Positions 8,472 to 15,900 of a DNA stretch of 64,000 nt are shown in pieces. Where the stretch lies: the NCBI GenBank assembly GCA_902625725.1, contig CACOCY010000009.1, positions 1 to 64,000 of the forward strand, given 5' to 3'. How positions within the stretch are numbered: position 1 is the first letter of the stretch; every line of letters starts with the position of its first letter. A program made the translations under genes and the position numbers. This DNA is from an uncultured SAR116 cluster alpha proteobacterium. Lineage in GTDB: Bacteria; Pseudomonadota; Alphaproteobacteria; Puniceispirillales; Puniceispirillaceae. The notes below the pieces were generated by a model, which saw nothing but the letters and a program-made list of their open reading frames with translations, did no database searches and was not told where the DNA came from.

Positions 8472-9241
8472 GTGTCGCATTCAAAAATATTTCGCTTTCA
8501 TATAAAGAGAAGGTAATTTTAGAAGACATAAGTTTCTGTATCTCTAGGGGTGAATTACTTGGCATAGTTGGCCCGAACGGTTCTGGAAAAACCACATTAA
8601 TGAAATTAGTGGCGGGTGATTTTATGCCCTCTAAAGGCGTTATAAAATATGATGATAAAGATCTTAAAAGGGTTTCTCTTTTAGAAAGGGCAAAATATAG
8701 AAGTGTAATGTCACAATCTCAAAATATTATTTTTGATTTCACGGTAAAAGAGATCATCCAAATGGGAGTTATCGGAGGATATGGTTTAAAAAATGAAAAA
8801 GAAGTAGCCAAAAAAATCCAACATATAATCAAACTTTTAGATATTGAGAAATTATTCTTTAGAAGCATTCAAACGCTATCTGGCGGCGAACAACAATTAG
8901 TTCATTTTGCAAGAGCTCTTATTCAAATTTGGGAAATGTCACATTATGAAACATCAAAATACATTTTTTTAGATGAGCCGACATCTAATCTAGATTTAAA
9001 ACAAGAGGTCAAGATTTTAGATATAACTAAAAACGAGGTTAAAAAAGGTTTGGGTGCGATGGTAATATTCCATGACCTCAATTTAACTGCTCATTATGCA
9101 GACAAAGTTTTAATGTTATCTAAAGGAAAAATTGCCGCTATGGGTAATCCATCGGATATTTTTACTCCCGACACCTTAGAGGCTGTCTATGGTTTGAAAG
9201 TGAAAGTTTTAAAAAAACCTTTTCGCATATTCCATTTCTAA
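8468..9241 (+). CDS. hmuV: Haemin ABC transporter ATP-binding protein
   Basis: The 257-residue ATPase has Walker A GPNGSGKTT (residues 36-44), signature LSGGEQQLV (about 139), Walker B YIFLDEPTSNLD (about 164) and the switch His in VIFHDLN. Order and spacing match FepC/HmuV ATPases that energise import through FecCD permeases. It starts with TTG in a TTGA overlap with hmuU, which implies translational coupling. It acts at the cytoplasmic face of the inner membrane. Confidence 0.92.
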   Translation: MSVAFKNISLSYKEKVILEDISFCISRGELLGIVGPNGSGKTTLMKLVAGDFMPSKGVIKYDDKDLKRVSLLERAKYRSVMSQSQNIIFDFTVKEIIQMGVIGGYGLKNEKEVAKKIQHIIKLLDIEKLFFRSIQTLSGGEQQLVHFARALIQIWEMSHYETSKYIFLDEPTSNLDLKQEVKILDITKNEVKKGLGAMVIFHDLNLTAHYADKVLMLSKGKIAAMGNPSDIFTPDTLEAVYGLKVKVLKKPFRIFHF

Positions 9242-9250
9242 CGAAAGAAA

Positions 9251-9577
9251 ATGATGACAGATTTCAATTATTTAATAGATATAACAGAACGCTTGAAATT
9301 ATTGTTCAGGGCTAGATCTACTTATCACCTTTTCATTATTTTTTTAATTTTTAGTATTAGCGGCGGTGCTTCATTATGGGTATCAGATCATATTCTGAAT
9401 TTTTTGGGACTTGAGTCATTTTTTAGTTCAGCATTCATTTATTGGATACTAAAGATCCCAATAATAATATTATCCTATCAATTTATCCTTTTAGCTGTAA
9501 GTGCGGTATTTGGTGAATTTAAGCATTTTTCTAGATATAGCTTAAAACTATTCTCAATTTTTAAAAAAATGTTTTAA
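9251..9577 (+). CDS. Small two-helix membrane protein, DUF6787-like
   Basis: A 108-residue protein with two hydrophobic segments (residues about 27-52 and 65-88). The pattern 'FSISGGASLWVSDHILNFLGL' shortened to SISGGASLWV, then KIPIIILSYQFILLAVSAVFGEF and a basic tail, resembles small DUF6787-type membrane proteins, which have a Gly-Ser-x-Ser-Leu motif after helix one and a P-x-Y-Q motif in helix two. It starts nine bases after hmuV and probably shares its transcript. The function is unknown; a link to haem uptake is inferred only from position. Confidence 0.55.
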   Translation: MMTDFNYLIDITERLKLLFRARSTYHLFIIFLIFSISGGASLWVSDHILNFLGLESFFSSAFIYWILKIPIIILSYQFILLAVSAVFGEFKHFSRYSLKLFSIFKKMF

Positions 9578-9706
9578 TTTTTAAGCCACTAAAAATTATT
9601 AATTTCTATTAGTTGCTCTTATCATTAATTAAGGAAATTTTTTGGTTGAATATTTTCTATATTACAAGTTATTGATAGGTATTTATAGTTTTAAAGAGGA
9701 TTAACT

Positions 9707-9916
9707 TTGGCAATATTAGGAAAGGCACAAGGAGTTTTTGACCTAGAAAATAGTGATTTTTCTATTGGCTCCTTCCTGTCAAAAAAGGATATCAAGCAGA
9801 TACTAGGTGTGGATGACTCCGATATCGGTACACTAAAATTCCAGAATTTGGACGGCATCGGACGAGTCCAGCACTTAATATCCCACAATATCCTGATTTT
9901 ATTGAGATATTTTTGA
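9707..9916 (+). CDS. Short unknown frame, partly shared with 5628-5702
   Basis: The 69-residue frame starts at TTG 9707 after an AGAGGA ribosome site (about 9696). The first 45 residues are hydrophilic and unfamiliar (FDLENSDFSIGSFLSKKD). The last 21 are nearly identical to the remnant at 5628-5702, with mostly synonymous differences. The gene may be an intact small element gene or a fusion of an unrelated start with an element end. It stops 37 bp before att2. Confidence 0.35.
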   Translation: MAILGKAQGVFDLENSDFSIGSFLSKKDIKQILGVDDSDIGTLKFQNLDGIGRVQHLISHNILILLRYF

Positions 9917-9953
9917 TTTCAAGATGGTAAAAGATGGCACTGAAAATGGTAGT

Positions 9954-9973
9954 GTGGCGGAGGGGAAGGGATT
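9954..9973 (+). repeat. att copy 2 (att2) of the tRNA-Ser 3' end
   Basis: The 20 bases gtggcggaggggaagggatt equal the sequence at 12564-12583 and at the tRNA-Ser gene (16527-16546). Identity to att3 continues to the right for another 18 bases or so (aaaagtgaataaaatcaat). It marks the E1/E2 border. Confidence 0.85.
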
Positions 9974-10006
9974 AAAAGTGAATAAAATCAATAACTTACA
10001 AGGCAA

Positions 10007-10025
10007 TGTGAGATATGTGTGAGAT
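10007..10025 (+). repeat. Paired arm-type repeat at the E2 left end
   Basis: TGTGAGAT occurs at 10007-10014 and 10018-10025, 11 bp apart. The first copy begins 34 bp after att2, the same offset as the TGCCTGAT pair in E3. Position and spacing (one helical turn) fit arm-type binding sites of a tyrosine integrase. Confidence 0.5.
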
Positions 10026-10111
10026 TATACTGGAATAGCTAAAGAAGCAAGCCTCGCTGAGTACCTACCTGCTCTGTTCGGGGTTTGCTTTGCCCATCTG
10101 GAATCTAACTT
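10025..10111 (-). pseudogene. 3' fragment of a T4-type (GH24) lysozyme gene
   Basis: On the minus strand 28 codons plus stop read KLDSRWAKQTPNRAGRYS..., ending in LASLAIPV. This matches the end of the copy at 12635-12835 and resembles the C-terminal 'sRW..QTPNRA.R' motif of T4 lysozyme. Compared with the other copy nearly all base changes are at third codon positions or between leucine codons, so the region was under protein-level selection. An in-frame TAG at 10112-10114 and loss of homology upstream show truncation. Confidence 0.65.
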
Positions 10112-10153
10112 CTAAATTTCATATTTAATCAAAAAATAACTCTTCAAAAAAAT

Positions 10154-11431
10154 TTAAAGCCAAATTTTATATAAACCAATAGTTTCTTCCCGACCTCTTA
10201 TTTTATAATTAGAGATATATTCAGAGCGGAGCGGAAAATTAATATTCTCTCGCAGTTCTGAGCTTATTAAAAAGTTCGTATCGAATTCTTTACACGCACT
10301 GCAAATTCTACTTGCAACATTTACAGTATCTCCAAGCACCGCAAATTCTATTCTGTGTTTACTACCCATATTTCCAACTACGCAACGACCAAAATGAATT
10401 CCTATACGATGCTCTATTTCGAATTTGCCATTTTTAGTGCGCTCTTGATTCCACTTTTCTAATGCCTCGTTCATTGCGACTGCGCAGTCAAAAGCGTTCT
10501 GCGAGTCATTTCCATAAGATTTTGGTGTACCAAAGTTAGCCATTACGGCATCACCGATAAATTTATCAACCGTACCACTATGTTTAAATATGTTATCTAC
10601 CATAATACTTTGATATTCCGACAATAAAACCAAGGTATCTTTTGGGTCCATTTTTTCAGATAACTGAGTAAAGTTTACAATATCTGTAAACATTACTGCC
10701 ACATCCATTTCTTTAGTCGAGGATGTATTGAAATTATCGCCACTATTTCTTATTTCTTCCTTTATGTCTGGTGAAAAATAGCGACTTAAATTTCTATTTT
10801 CTGTTTCAGCACTAATTGTCGAGTGCATTACCCAACGATTAAAATGAATTAAGGTGGAGATTACGAATAAGAAAAATATTGATGTCATAAACCCATCAGT
10901 TAATGCCCATTTGTTTACAGCATAACCATTGGAAATAATTATATCCCAGTCATCCGCAATAAATACCTTCTCATAGGAGGATAGAGTCACAAATTCCTTT
11001 AGCGGTCTGAAGCAAGAAAGAGCTAGCCACAGGTAGTTTGCCCATAGTCGGGAGAAAAATAAACAAAACAGTGCGGTTAATGGAAACGACATAAAGATAT
11101 AATCCATCATCCTTCCCGTTCCAACTATTTCAACACTCTGTAATCTATAACCCTCCAATTCATGTCCAAGCATGAATAAATTAAAAAATAAATGAAATGA
11201 TATTATAGAAACAAACAAATAAACTGCATATTTTTGTGGTTTAAGTGTCAGAAATATTATCAAAAAAATTAGTATAGCAACTGCTGGCACTCCTCGAACC
11301 AGAAAATTATCTATAAAAAATTGCTTTGGCTGCTCAATCCATTCAAGAAATCCCAGTGTTCCAAAAGAAAAGATAGCAAGCAAACCTAAAACTTTTAGAA
11401 ATCTAATTTCTAATCTATTTCCGGATAACAC
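10154..11431 (-). CDS. Membrane-bound class III adenylate/guanylate cyclase
   Basis: The N-terminal half (about residues 10-215) has roughly five or six hydrophobic segments and no recognisable sensor domain. The C-terminal half is a class III cyclase domain: VAVMFTDIVNFTQLSE (metal Asp), VDKFIGDAVMANFG (second metal Asp) and VLGDTVNVASRI (transition-state Asn region). It should make cAMP or cGMP from the corresponding triphosphate. I prefer GTG at 11431 because GGGAG lies six bases upstream; the frame stays open to a TTG at 11449. It lies inside att-bounded module E2, on the minus strand, 43 bp from the lysozyme remnant. Confidence 0.85.
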   Translation of the reverse strand: MLSGNRLEIRFLKVLGLLAIFSFGTLGFLEWIEQPKQFFIDNFLVRGVPAVAILIFLIIFLTLKPQKYAVYLFVSIISFHLFFNLFMLGHELEGYRLQSVEIVGTGRMMDYIFMSFPLTALFCLFFSRLWANYLWLALSCFRPLKEFVTLSSYEKVFIADDWDIIISNGYAVNKWALTDGFMTSIFFLFVISTLIHFNRWVMHSTISAETENRNLSRYFSPDIKEEIRNSGDNFNTSSTKEMDVAVMFTDIVNFTQLSEKMDPKDTLVLLSEYQSIMVDNIFKHSGTVDKFIGDAVMANFGTPKSYGNDSQNAFDCAVAMNEALEKWNQERTKNGKFEIEHRIGIHFGRCVVGNMGSKHRIEFAVLGDTVNVASRICSACKEFDTNFLISSELRENINFPLRSEYISNYKIRGREETIGLYKIWL

Positions 11432-11584
11432 AGTCAGCTCCCGATGCAATATTTTAAAGATGTTTTTTTATTAGCGCTATACACACCATTTCTCCACCAT
11501 AACCAACAATATCAATTCTCAAAAATTTGTTCATATTTTTAGTATAATTAATAATCGTTGTTATGACGACCTTCTCTTTACTTA

Positions 11585-11609
11585 GACGGTCTTTTTACCG
11601 TCCTTTTTT
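11585..11609 (+). terminator. Rho-independent terminator
   Basis: GACGGT (11585-11590), a six-base loop, ACCGTC (11597-11602) and a run of six Ts (11604-11609). It is oriented on the plus strand although no gene lies upstream on that strand within E2. It could end a short leader RNA or act as an attenuator for the small frame that follows. A GACC at 11568-11571 could compete for GGTC at 11588-11591, but only four pairs form. Confidence 0.6.
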
Positions 11610-11643
11610 AATCGTAAGCTATTCGCCTAAAGAGGAGGCCACC

Positions 11644-11709
11644 ATGCACGCCATCATAAATATCGCAGTTGTATCCGTTTTATCCTTGGTTACAATTGTG
11701 GGACATTAA
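11644..11709 (+). CDS. Very small hydrophobic frame (21 residues)
   Basis: ATG at 11644 follows a strong GAGGAGG-like ribosome site (aagaggaggccacc). The 21 codons give a hydrophobic peptide, MHAIINIAVVSVLSLVTIVG followed by His, which could be a single membrane helix. A terminator directly upstream and the MotA-like gene 36 bp downstream suggest either a leader peptide or a small membrane protein. I do not recognise it. Confidence 0.4.
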   Translation: MHAIINIAVVSVLSLVTIVGH

Positions 11710-11745
11710 ATTATAAATGAGTAAAGCTAAAAAAGGGGATTTGGG

Positions 11746-12111
11746 ATGATTTTGTCAACAATAATGGTAATTGGGTCAATTTTTTTAATGTTGTTTGGGA
11801 TTGTTATAGGAGGAGATATAGGGCTTTCATTCAACCTTCCAGCGGCCGTTTTAGTTATCGGGCTAGCCTCTTTATCTACAATTGGAGCTAAAGCTGTGAA
11901 AACAGACCTAGACTCTCTGCAATATTTTGGCGAGTCCGCAGTTAGAGCAGGTTGGATTGCATTTTTTATAGGATTGGTAATGACTAGTGGTTTATTGCAG
12001 AACGAAGCAAATTTAATTGAGTTTTTGCCTAGAGCAATCTCGATAATATTTTTAGGACCTCTTTACGGCTATGTATTAAACTTTTTAACAAAAATCTTGT
12101 CACCTAGATAA
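11746..12111 (+). CDS. Small membrane protein resembling the MotA N-terminus
   Basis: A 121-residue protein with about four hydrophobic stretches. The segment GSIFLMLFGIVIGGDIGLSF followed by NLPAAVLVIGLASLSTIGA resembles the beginning of MotA/PomA stator proteins ('G...GG.lg.f.d.psvliviGG.'). A second pair of helices follows near residues 65-110. It lacks the cytoplasmic loop and the proton-path region of full MotA. It may be a separate small family or a shortened relative. Its presence in the same tandem array as a flagellin is suggestive, but a motility role is not shown. Confidence 0.5.
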   Translation: MILSTIMVIGSIFLMLFGIVIGGDIGLSFNLPAAVLVIGLASLSTIGAKAVKTDLDSLQYFGESAVRAGWIAFFIGLVMTSGLLQNEANLIEFLPRAISIIFLGPLYGYVLNFLTKILSPR

Positions 12112-12280
12112 AATCAATCGACGAGGGACTAATGCGACTGACTCGGATATAAAGTTACGCACCTTATCCGATAACAATCAAGCTATGGAACAAACGAACT
12201 GTCACCAAATTTATGCAGTCAATTTAAAAGAATAATTTTCTAAACCCGTTTTGCAACATGAGTGAGATAACGTCAGAAAG

Positions 12281-12496
12281 AAAATCAACCTAGAGTTTCT
12301 ATGGTGGCATGACCTTCGAAGAACCTGGGCAACGATGGCGGCAAGGGAACGTGTCGATATGATTCAAATTTCCAGACAACTCGGTCACGCAAGTATGAGA
12401 ATTACCGAAGAGCATTACGCTCACTACCATCCTGATTATATGGGTCAGGCGAGTGACCATTCTAGTCGGATGTTGCAAAATTTCCTAGAACGGTAG
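12281..12496 (+). pseudogene. 3' fragment of a tyrosine integrase gene (copy in E2)
   Basis: The plus-strand frame gives KINLEFLWWHDLRRTWATMA and on to LQNFLER before TAG. It contains the catalytic box II parts of tyrosine recombinases: H-x-x-R (HDLRR), LGH and a C-terminal Tyr (EEHYAHYHPDY). The N-terminal arm-binding and core-binding domains and the first catalytic Arg are missing. It has no start codon. Versus the copy at 16244-16459 there are about a dozen synonymous and about three non-synonymous differences, so the two copies diverged as functional genes before truncation or were acquired separately. Confidence 0.85.
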
Positions 12497-12510
12497 TCAG
12501 TGCCTAAAAT

Positions 12511-12529
12511 AGGAGGCAAAACCGAGGCA
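12511..12529 (+). repeat. Paired arm-type repeat at the E2 right end
   Basis: AGGAGGCA (12511-12518) and CCGAGGCA (12522-12529) share GAGGCA and are 11 bp apart. The pair ends 35 bp before att3, exactly as the ATCAGGCA pair does before the tRNA att. Likely integrase arm sites, with a changed outer sequence. Confidence 0.5.
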
Positions 12530-12563
12530 AAACGCTTTAAACCATTGAAATCATTAGTTTTTT

Positions 12564-12583
12564 GTGGCGGAGGGGAAGGGATT
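12564..12583 (+). repeat. att copy 3 (att3) of the tRNA-Ser 3' end
   Basis: Identical over 20 bases to att2 and to the tRNA-Ser end. To the left, 12536-12563 matches the sequence left of the tRNA att (cattgaaatcattagttttt); to the right it matches att2. It is therefore the hybrid junction between modules E2 and E3. Confidence 0.88.
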
Positions 12584-12616
12584 AAAAGTGAATAAAATCA
12601 ATGACTTAAAAGCCAT

Positions 12617-12635
12617 TGCCTGATGAGTGCCTGAT
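12617..12635 (+). repeat. Paired arm-type repeat at the E3 left end
   Basis: TGCCTGAT at 12617-12624 and 12628-12635, 11 bp apart, starting 34 bp after att3. The reverse complement, ATCAGGCA, is found twice with the same spacing at the other end of the module (16474-16492). Confidence 0.65.
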
Positions 12636-12835
12636 TATACTGGAATAGCAAGCGATGCGAGCCTGTTCGAATACCTCTGCGCCCTGTTCGGGGTTTGCAT
12701 CGCCCATCTGGAATCCAATATCTCGGTTGCACATTTATCCCACGAACCTTCTTTGGCATACTGGATGGACTTTTTAAATTTAGAAAAACGCGGACGGCCT
12801 AATTGAAATATCATCCCTGGAGTCGAGTAGGTATA
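12635..12835 (-). pseudogene. 3' fragment of a T4-type (GH24) lysozyme gene (copy in E3)
   Basis: Sixty-six codons plus stop on the minus strand. They include GMIFQLGRPRFSKF, EGSWDKCATEILDSRW and QTPNRAQRYSNRL. The order and spacing correspond to the C-terminal lobe of T4 lysozyme (NMVFQMG...RWDEA...SRWYNQTPNRAKRV). The catalytic N-terminal half is missing and a TAA (12836-12838) precedes the fragment in frame. The enzyme would cleave peptidoglycan; here only the gene end remains, next to att3. It suggests a prophage or phage-related ancestor. Confidence 0.75.
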
Positions 12836-12941
12836 TTAATTCTGGTATCATAAATGAAAAGAATATCTATTTCTTACCCCAAAAATAGTTAAATAAATTC
12901 TAGAAAAAGACGTTCCTTTCCGCAGTTATTGGAATAAAAAA

Positions 12942-15900
12942 ATGTCTTTTTCAAACTCAATAAATAATCAGGTGCAAATTCGGCATAATCTATTAGAGGC
13001 AAATAACGAACTTCAAAAAAGCATGGAGAAACTGTCTACAGGGGTTCGTTTAAATTCTGCTAGCGATAATGTTGCTTCGACAGCTATTGCTTTCAATTTT
13101 GAAACAAAAATTAAAAGTCTTCAGGCAAGTCTAAAAAACCTCTCTCAGAATATTTCGATAACTCAAATTGCACAATCTGCTTTGGAAGAAGTGGCAAGTC
13201 TTCTCCAAAGAATGAGAGAAATAAAACTACAATCTGTCAATGATACAAACACAGACACAGACAAAGAATATTTAAATCAGGAAGTTTTGCAGTTAACGAA
13301 GCAAATAGATAATATACTTTCCACTACTGAGTTTAATGGAAAAAGTATTTTAAATACCTCTTTTTTGACCGAAAAACACAATGTTGAGATTGACGAATTT
13401 GACAATTTTAAAATCAATTCGTCTAAACTCAGCGCTTTATCCTCTAAGCCTAATGCAGGAATAAGCGATACTGAACAAAATGAGTTTTTATCACTTTATG
13501 AAGTTGGACGATTAAAATTTTCTGAGAGTGATACTTATTCATTTTCCATAAAAGACAATGAAACAGGTCTGACTTTTCAAAGCCCGGCTGTAGAAATAGC
13601 GGCAGATGAACCACCTTCTGACTATCGAGTTTTGACCTACAGCGCTACGCCAATAATATTTTCAAACGGTCACAATTTTAAAACTGGGGACTTATTGGAA
13701 CTTAATGATATTACTTTTCTTTTTCCAAATAGTCCGAACCCAGCAGAAATGTATGCAATAGCGTTGAGCGATACTGAGTTACTTTTTGCAGATAGCCGGA
13801 TAAATGCAATGAACGGTAAACAAAGTCCTATAAGCGTCGCGGTTGGAGACAATATAACGGTTTCAGGTCAAGGCTTTTCCCTGAATATTGAAGACGAAAA
13901 TTCAAAGTCTAATTTTGAAAAATTTATTAATGAGGGACTAGAAAAATCTACTACTAAAACAAGTATCCAATCAAAATACCAAATTCCTAGGCCATTGGAT
14001 GTATATGATGACTATTTTTTAGACATTGGTGAATTTAGAGAGGATGATTTTAAGTTTCGAGTTTCAATCGATGGGGTATCAAAAGATATTAACTTTAAAA
14101 AAGGCTTTGAAGATTATATTAAAAATGGAGATATAAGTGGCCACACTCGGTATCATAGTGATATAAGCCGAATACATCCAGAAAAAACATTTTTTTTGCA
14201 AGAGATAGGAAGAATAATCAGCAAAGAGTTGCAGATTATATTCGACGAGAGCGTTTTTGTTAAACAGGCTGGACCTGGGTTATTTGAACTAACTGATGCT
14301 AAAGGACGTTCGATAGAAATCTCTCAAGGAGAAGGAAGTGGTTATTTTTTTGGAACAGATAACCAAAATGGAGGTTCTTTATTTGTTGAAGGCAACCAAA
14401 AAAATAATATTTCGGTAAAGTGGGATGATAATGGTGAAGAATTAATCATTTATCACGCAAATGGAGGAAGTTTTCAAATTCAGGATGTTTCCAGCGAAGG
14501 CTCTGGCAAAATAACTTTATCCACCCCCTCAATTGAAAATTCAGAAATGAGTACATCAACATACACTCTTAGGGATGACGCAAGAGACACAAATGCAAAA
14601 TTTACTGGATTGGTAGAACCAAGCGAACTCATATTAAATTTTTCAAATTTATTCGGTTATGCCGATGACCGTGTTTCCCGGACTGCAGACACATCAATTT
14701 TAAAATCTACTTATGGATTTAAAATTACAGATGGGGGCGGTAATCATTATATCAATTTCTCTGCAAATGACCTTTTAGACATTCAATCGTATAATAATAC
14801 TGATGCAGATATTGAAGCGGCAATAAGAGAAAATTTAGAAAATCAGATTCTGGTTGGAGCCAATGGTGGTAGTTTTAATGACAATCAACTCAATGCCAAT
14901 GAATTTCAAATCACCTATAAAGAGGGTGTATTAAAGATAGTTAATAATGTAGGTCGAAACCTTGCCGTTGAAGACTTCAATTCTGAATATGGCTCTGTAG
15001 AAGTTTATAACCCTGGTTTAAATTCTTTTTCCGAAACACTCTCATCTAAAAAAGCACACGTTTCTGAACTGAGGTTAGAAAGAGGATGGGCTGAAGGCTT
15101 TAGTGCTGAAGCTGCACCGTTACGGTTTTCTTTGAACGGAGATGAGACATTCTCGGCAAATCTACATAGTGTATTTGATATGTCTCAAACTAACCGGTGG
15201 AGCGAGGCTTATTTCTTTGAGCAAGCCATACAAACTGCAGCTAACGCGGATACTAATTTAAGAGTTGGTTATGATGAAAAATCTAACGAATTTATAATTA
15301 TTGATTTGCTAGGTAGAGAAATTGAGATCAAGAATTTTGAGGCCACTGGAGACCAAGGAATAGATATAAGTGGCAACATTCTATTAAATACAACATCTAC
15401 TATTGGATTTTCAAACCAAAATAATAACGTAAAGACACAAACTGAAAAATTTTCTCAAGGTGAATTAAACGAAATCACCCAAGTAAAACTAGATTTTAAT
15501 CAAAGAGATGCCTCAGAATTTATTCTAGGTTTAAATGGGCAAGTTTCATCTGCTGTAGATTTTAATTTTGCGAATGCAGGTTTCAACGGGTCAAATTTAG
15601 AACAAAGCCTAGATTATTTATTTGACCGTTTAAATAGAGATTATAAAGACGCTCCCTTTAATTATTCATACGACAAGAAACAAAATGCTCTAATCGTTCG
15701 AAATATGAGAGGGGGAGAATTATACTTTGACGGACACTCCACTTCATCAGACAATTTTGAAATGATAGCAACAGCAATTTCAGGGCAATTGAATAATGCC
15801 GATATAAAACTCTCAAAAAATACCTCGGTAATTAAATACGAGGAACAACTAGAGTTTGTTCAAATTGATAAACAACTCGATTTGATAAAGCAAAATAATA

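Larger units (their letters stand above)
5742..9973. mobile_element. att-bounded module E1 with haem-uptake cargo
   Basis: Bounded by att1 (decayed) and att2. It carries a DUF2470 gene, the hmuTUV-like operon, a small membrane protein and a short unknown frame. No integrase gene is left in it. Its right-hand flank (9845-9953) resembles the sequence to the left of att1, which suggests that an older element of the same kind once ended at 5741. That these are integrated modules is inference from repeat layout. Confidence 0.55.
11450..11745. other. Divergent spacer with promoter-like sequence and terminator
   Basis: Between the cyclase and the MotA-like gene. TATAAT at 11543-11548 could be a plus-strand -10 element, though I see no good -35. 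A terminator (11585-11609) and a 21-codon frame (11644-11709) follow, both listed separately. Confidence 0.4.
9954..12583. mobile_element. att-bounded module E2 with cyclase cargo
   Basis: Bounded by att2 and att3. From left to right it has a repeat pair, a lysozyme gene end (minus), a class III cyclase (minus), a terminator, a small open frame, a MotA-like small protein, an integrase gene end (plus) and a second repeat pair. The left and right ends are homologous to those of E3. The right-end repeats (GAGGCA core) do not match the left-end ones (TGTGAGAT), unlike E3, so E2 may be a hybrid of two elements. Confidence 0.65.
12112..12941. other. E2/E3 junction, no intact gene
   Basis: This 830-bp stretch holds an integrase 3' fragment (12281-12496), a repeat pair (12511-12529), att3 (12564-12583), a second repeat pair (12617-12635), a lysozyme 3' fragment (12635-12835) and the upstream region of the flagellin gene. 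Bases 12112-12280 show nothing I can name. Confidence 0.7.

Noticed and set aside
10007-12635. Short repeats near the att sites considered as a CRISPR array.
   Set aside because: The units are 6-8 bases and occur in pairs only, with no spacers of CRISPR length. The pattern fits integrase arm sites.
10025-12740. The conserved segments after att2 and att3 first looked like a structured RNA, since a stem (GCGATGC/GCATCGC in one copy, GAAGC/GCTTT in the other) seemed to covary.
   Set aside because: Reading the minus strand shows a lysozyme-like frame in which nearly all substitutions are synonymous third-position changes. Coding explains the pattern better than RNA pairing.
12842-12941. A sigma-28 promoter for the flagellin gene.
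   Set aside because: A TAAATTCT box is present, but no GCCGATAA-like -10 at the right spacing was found.
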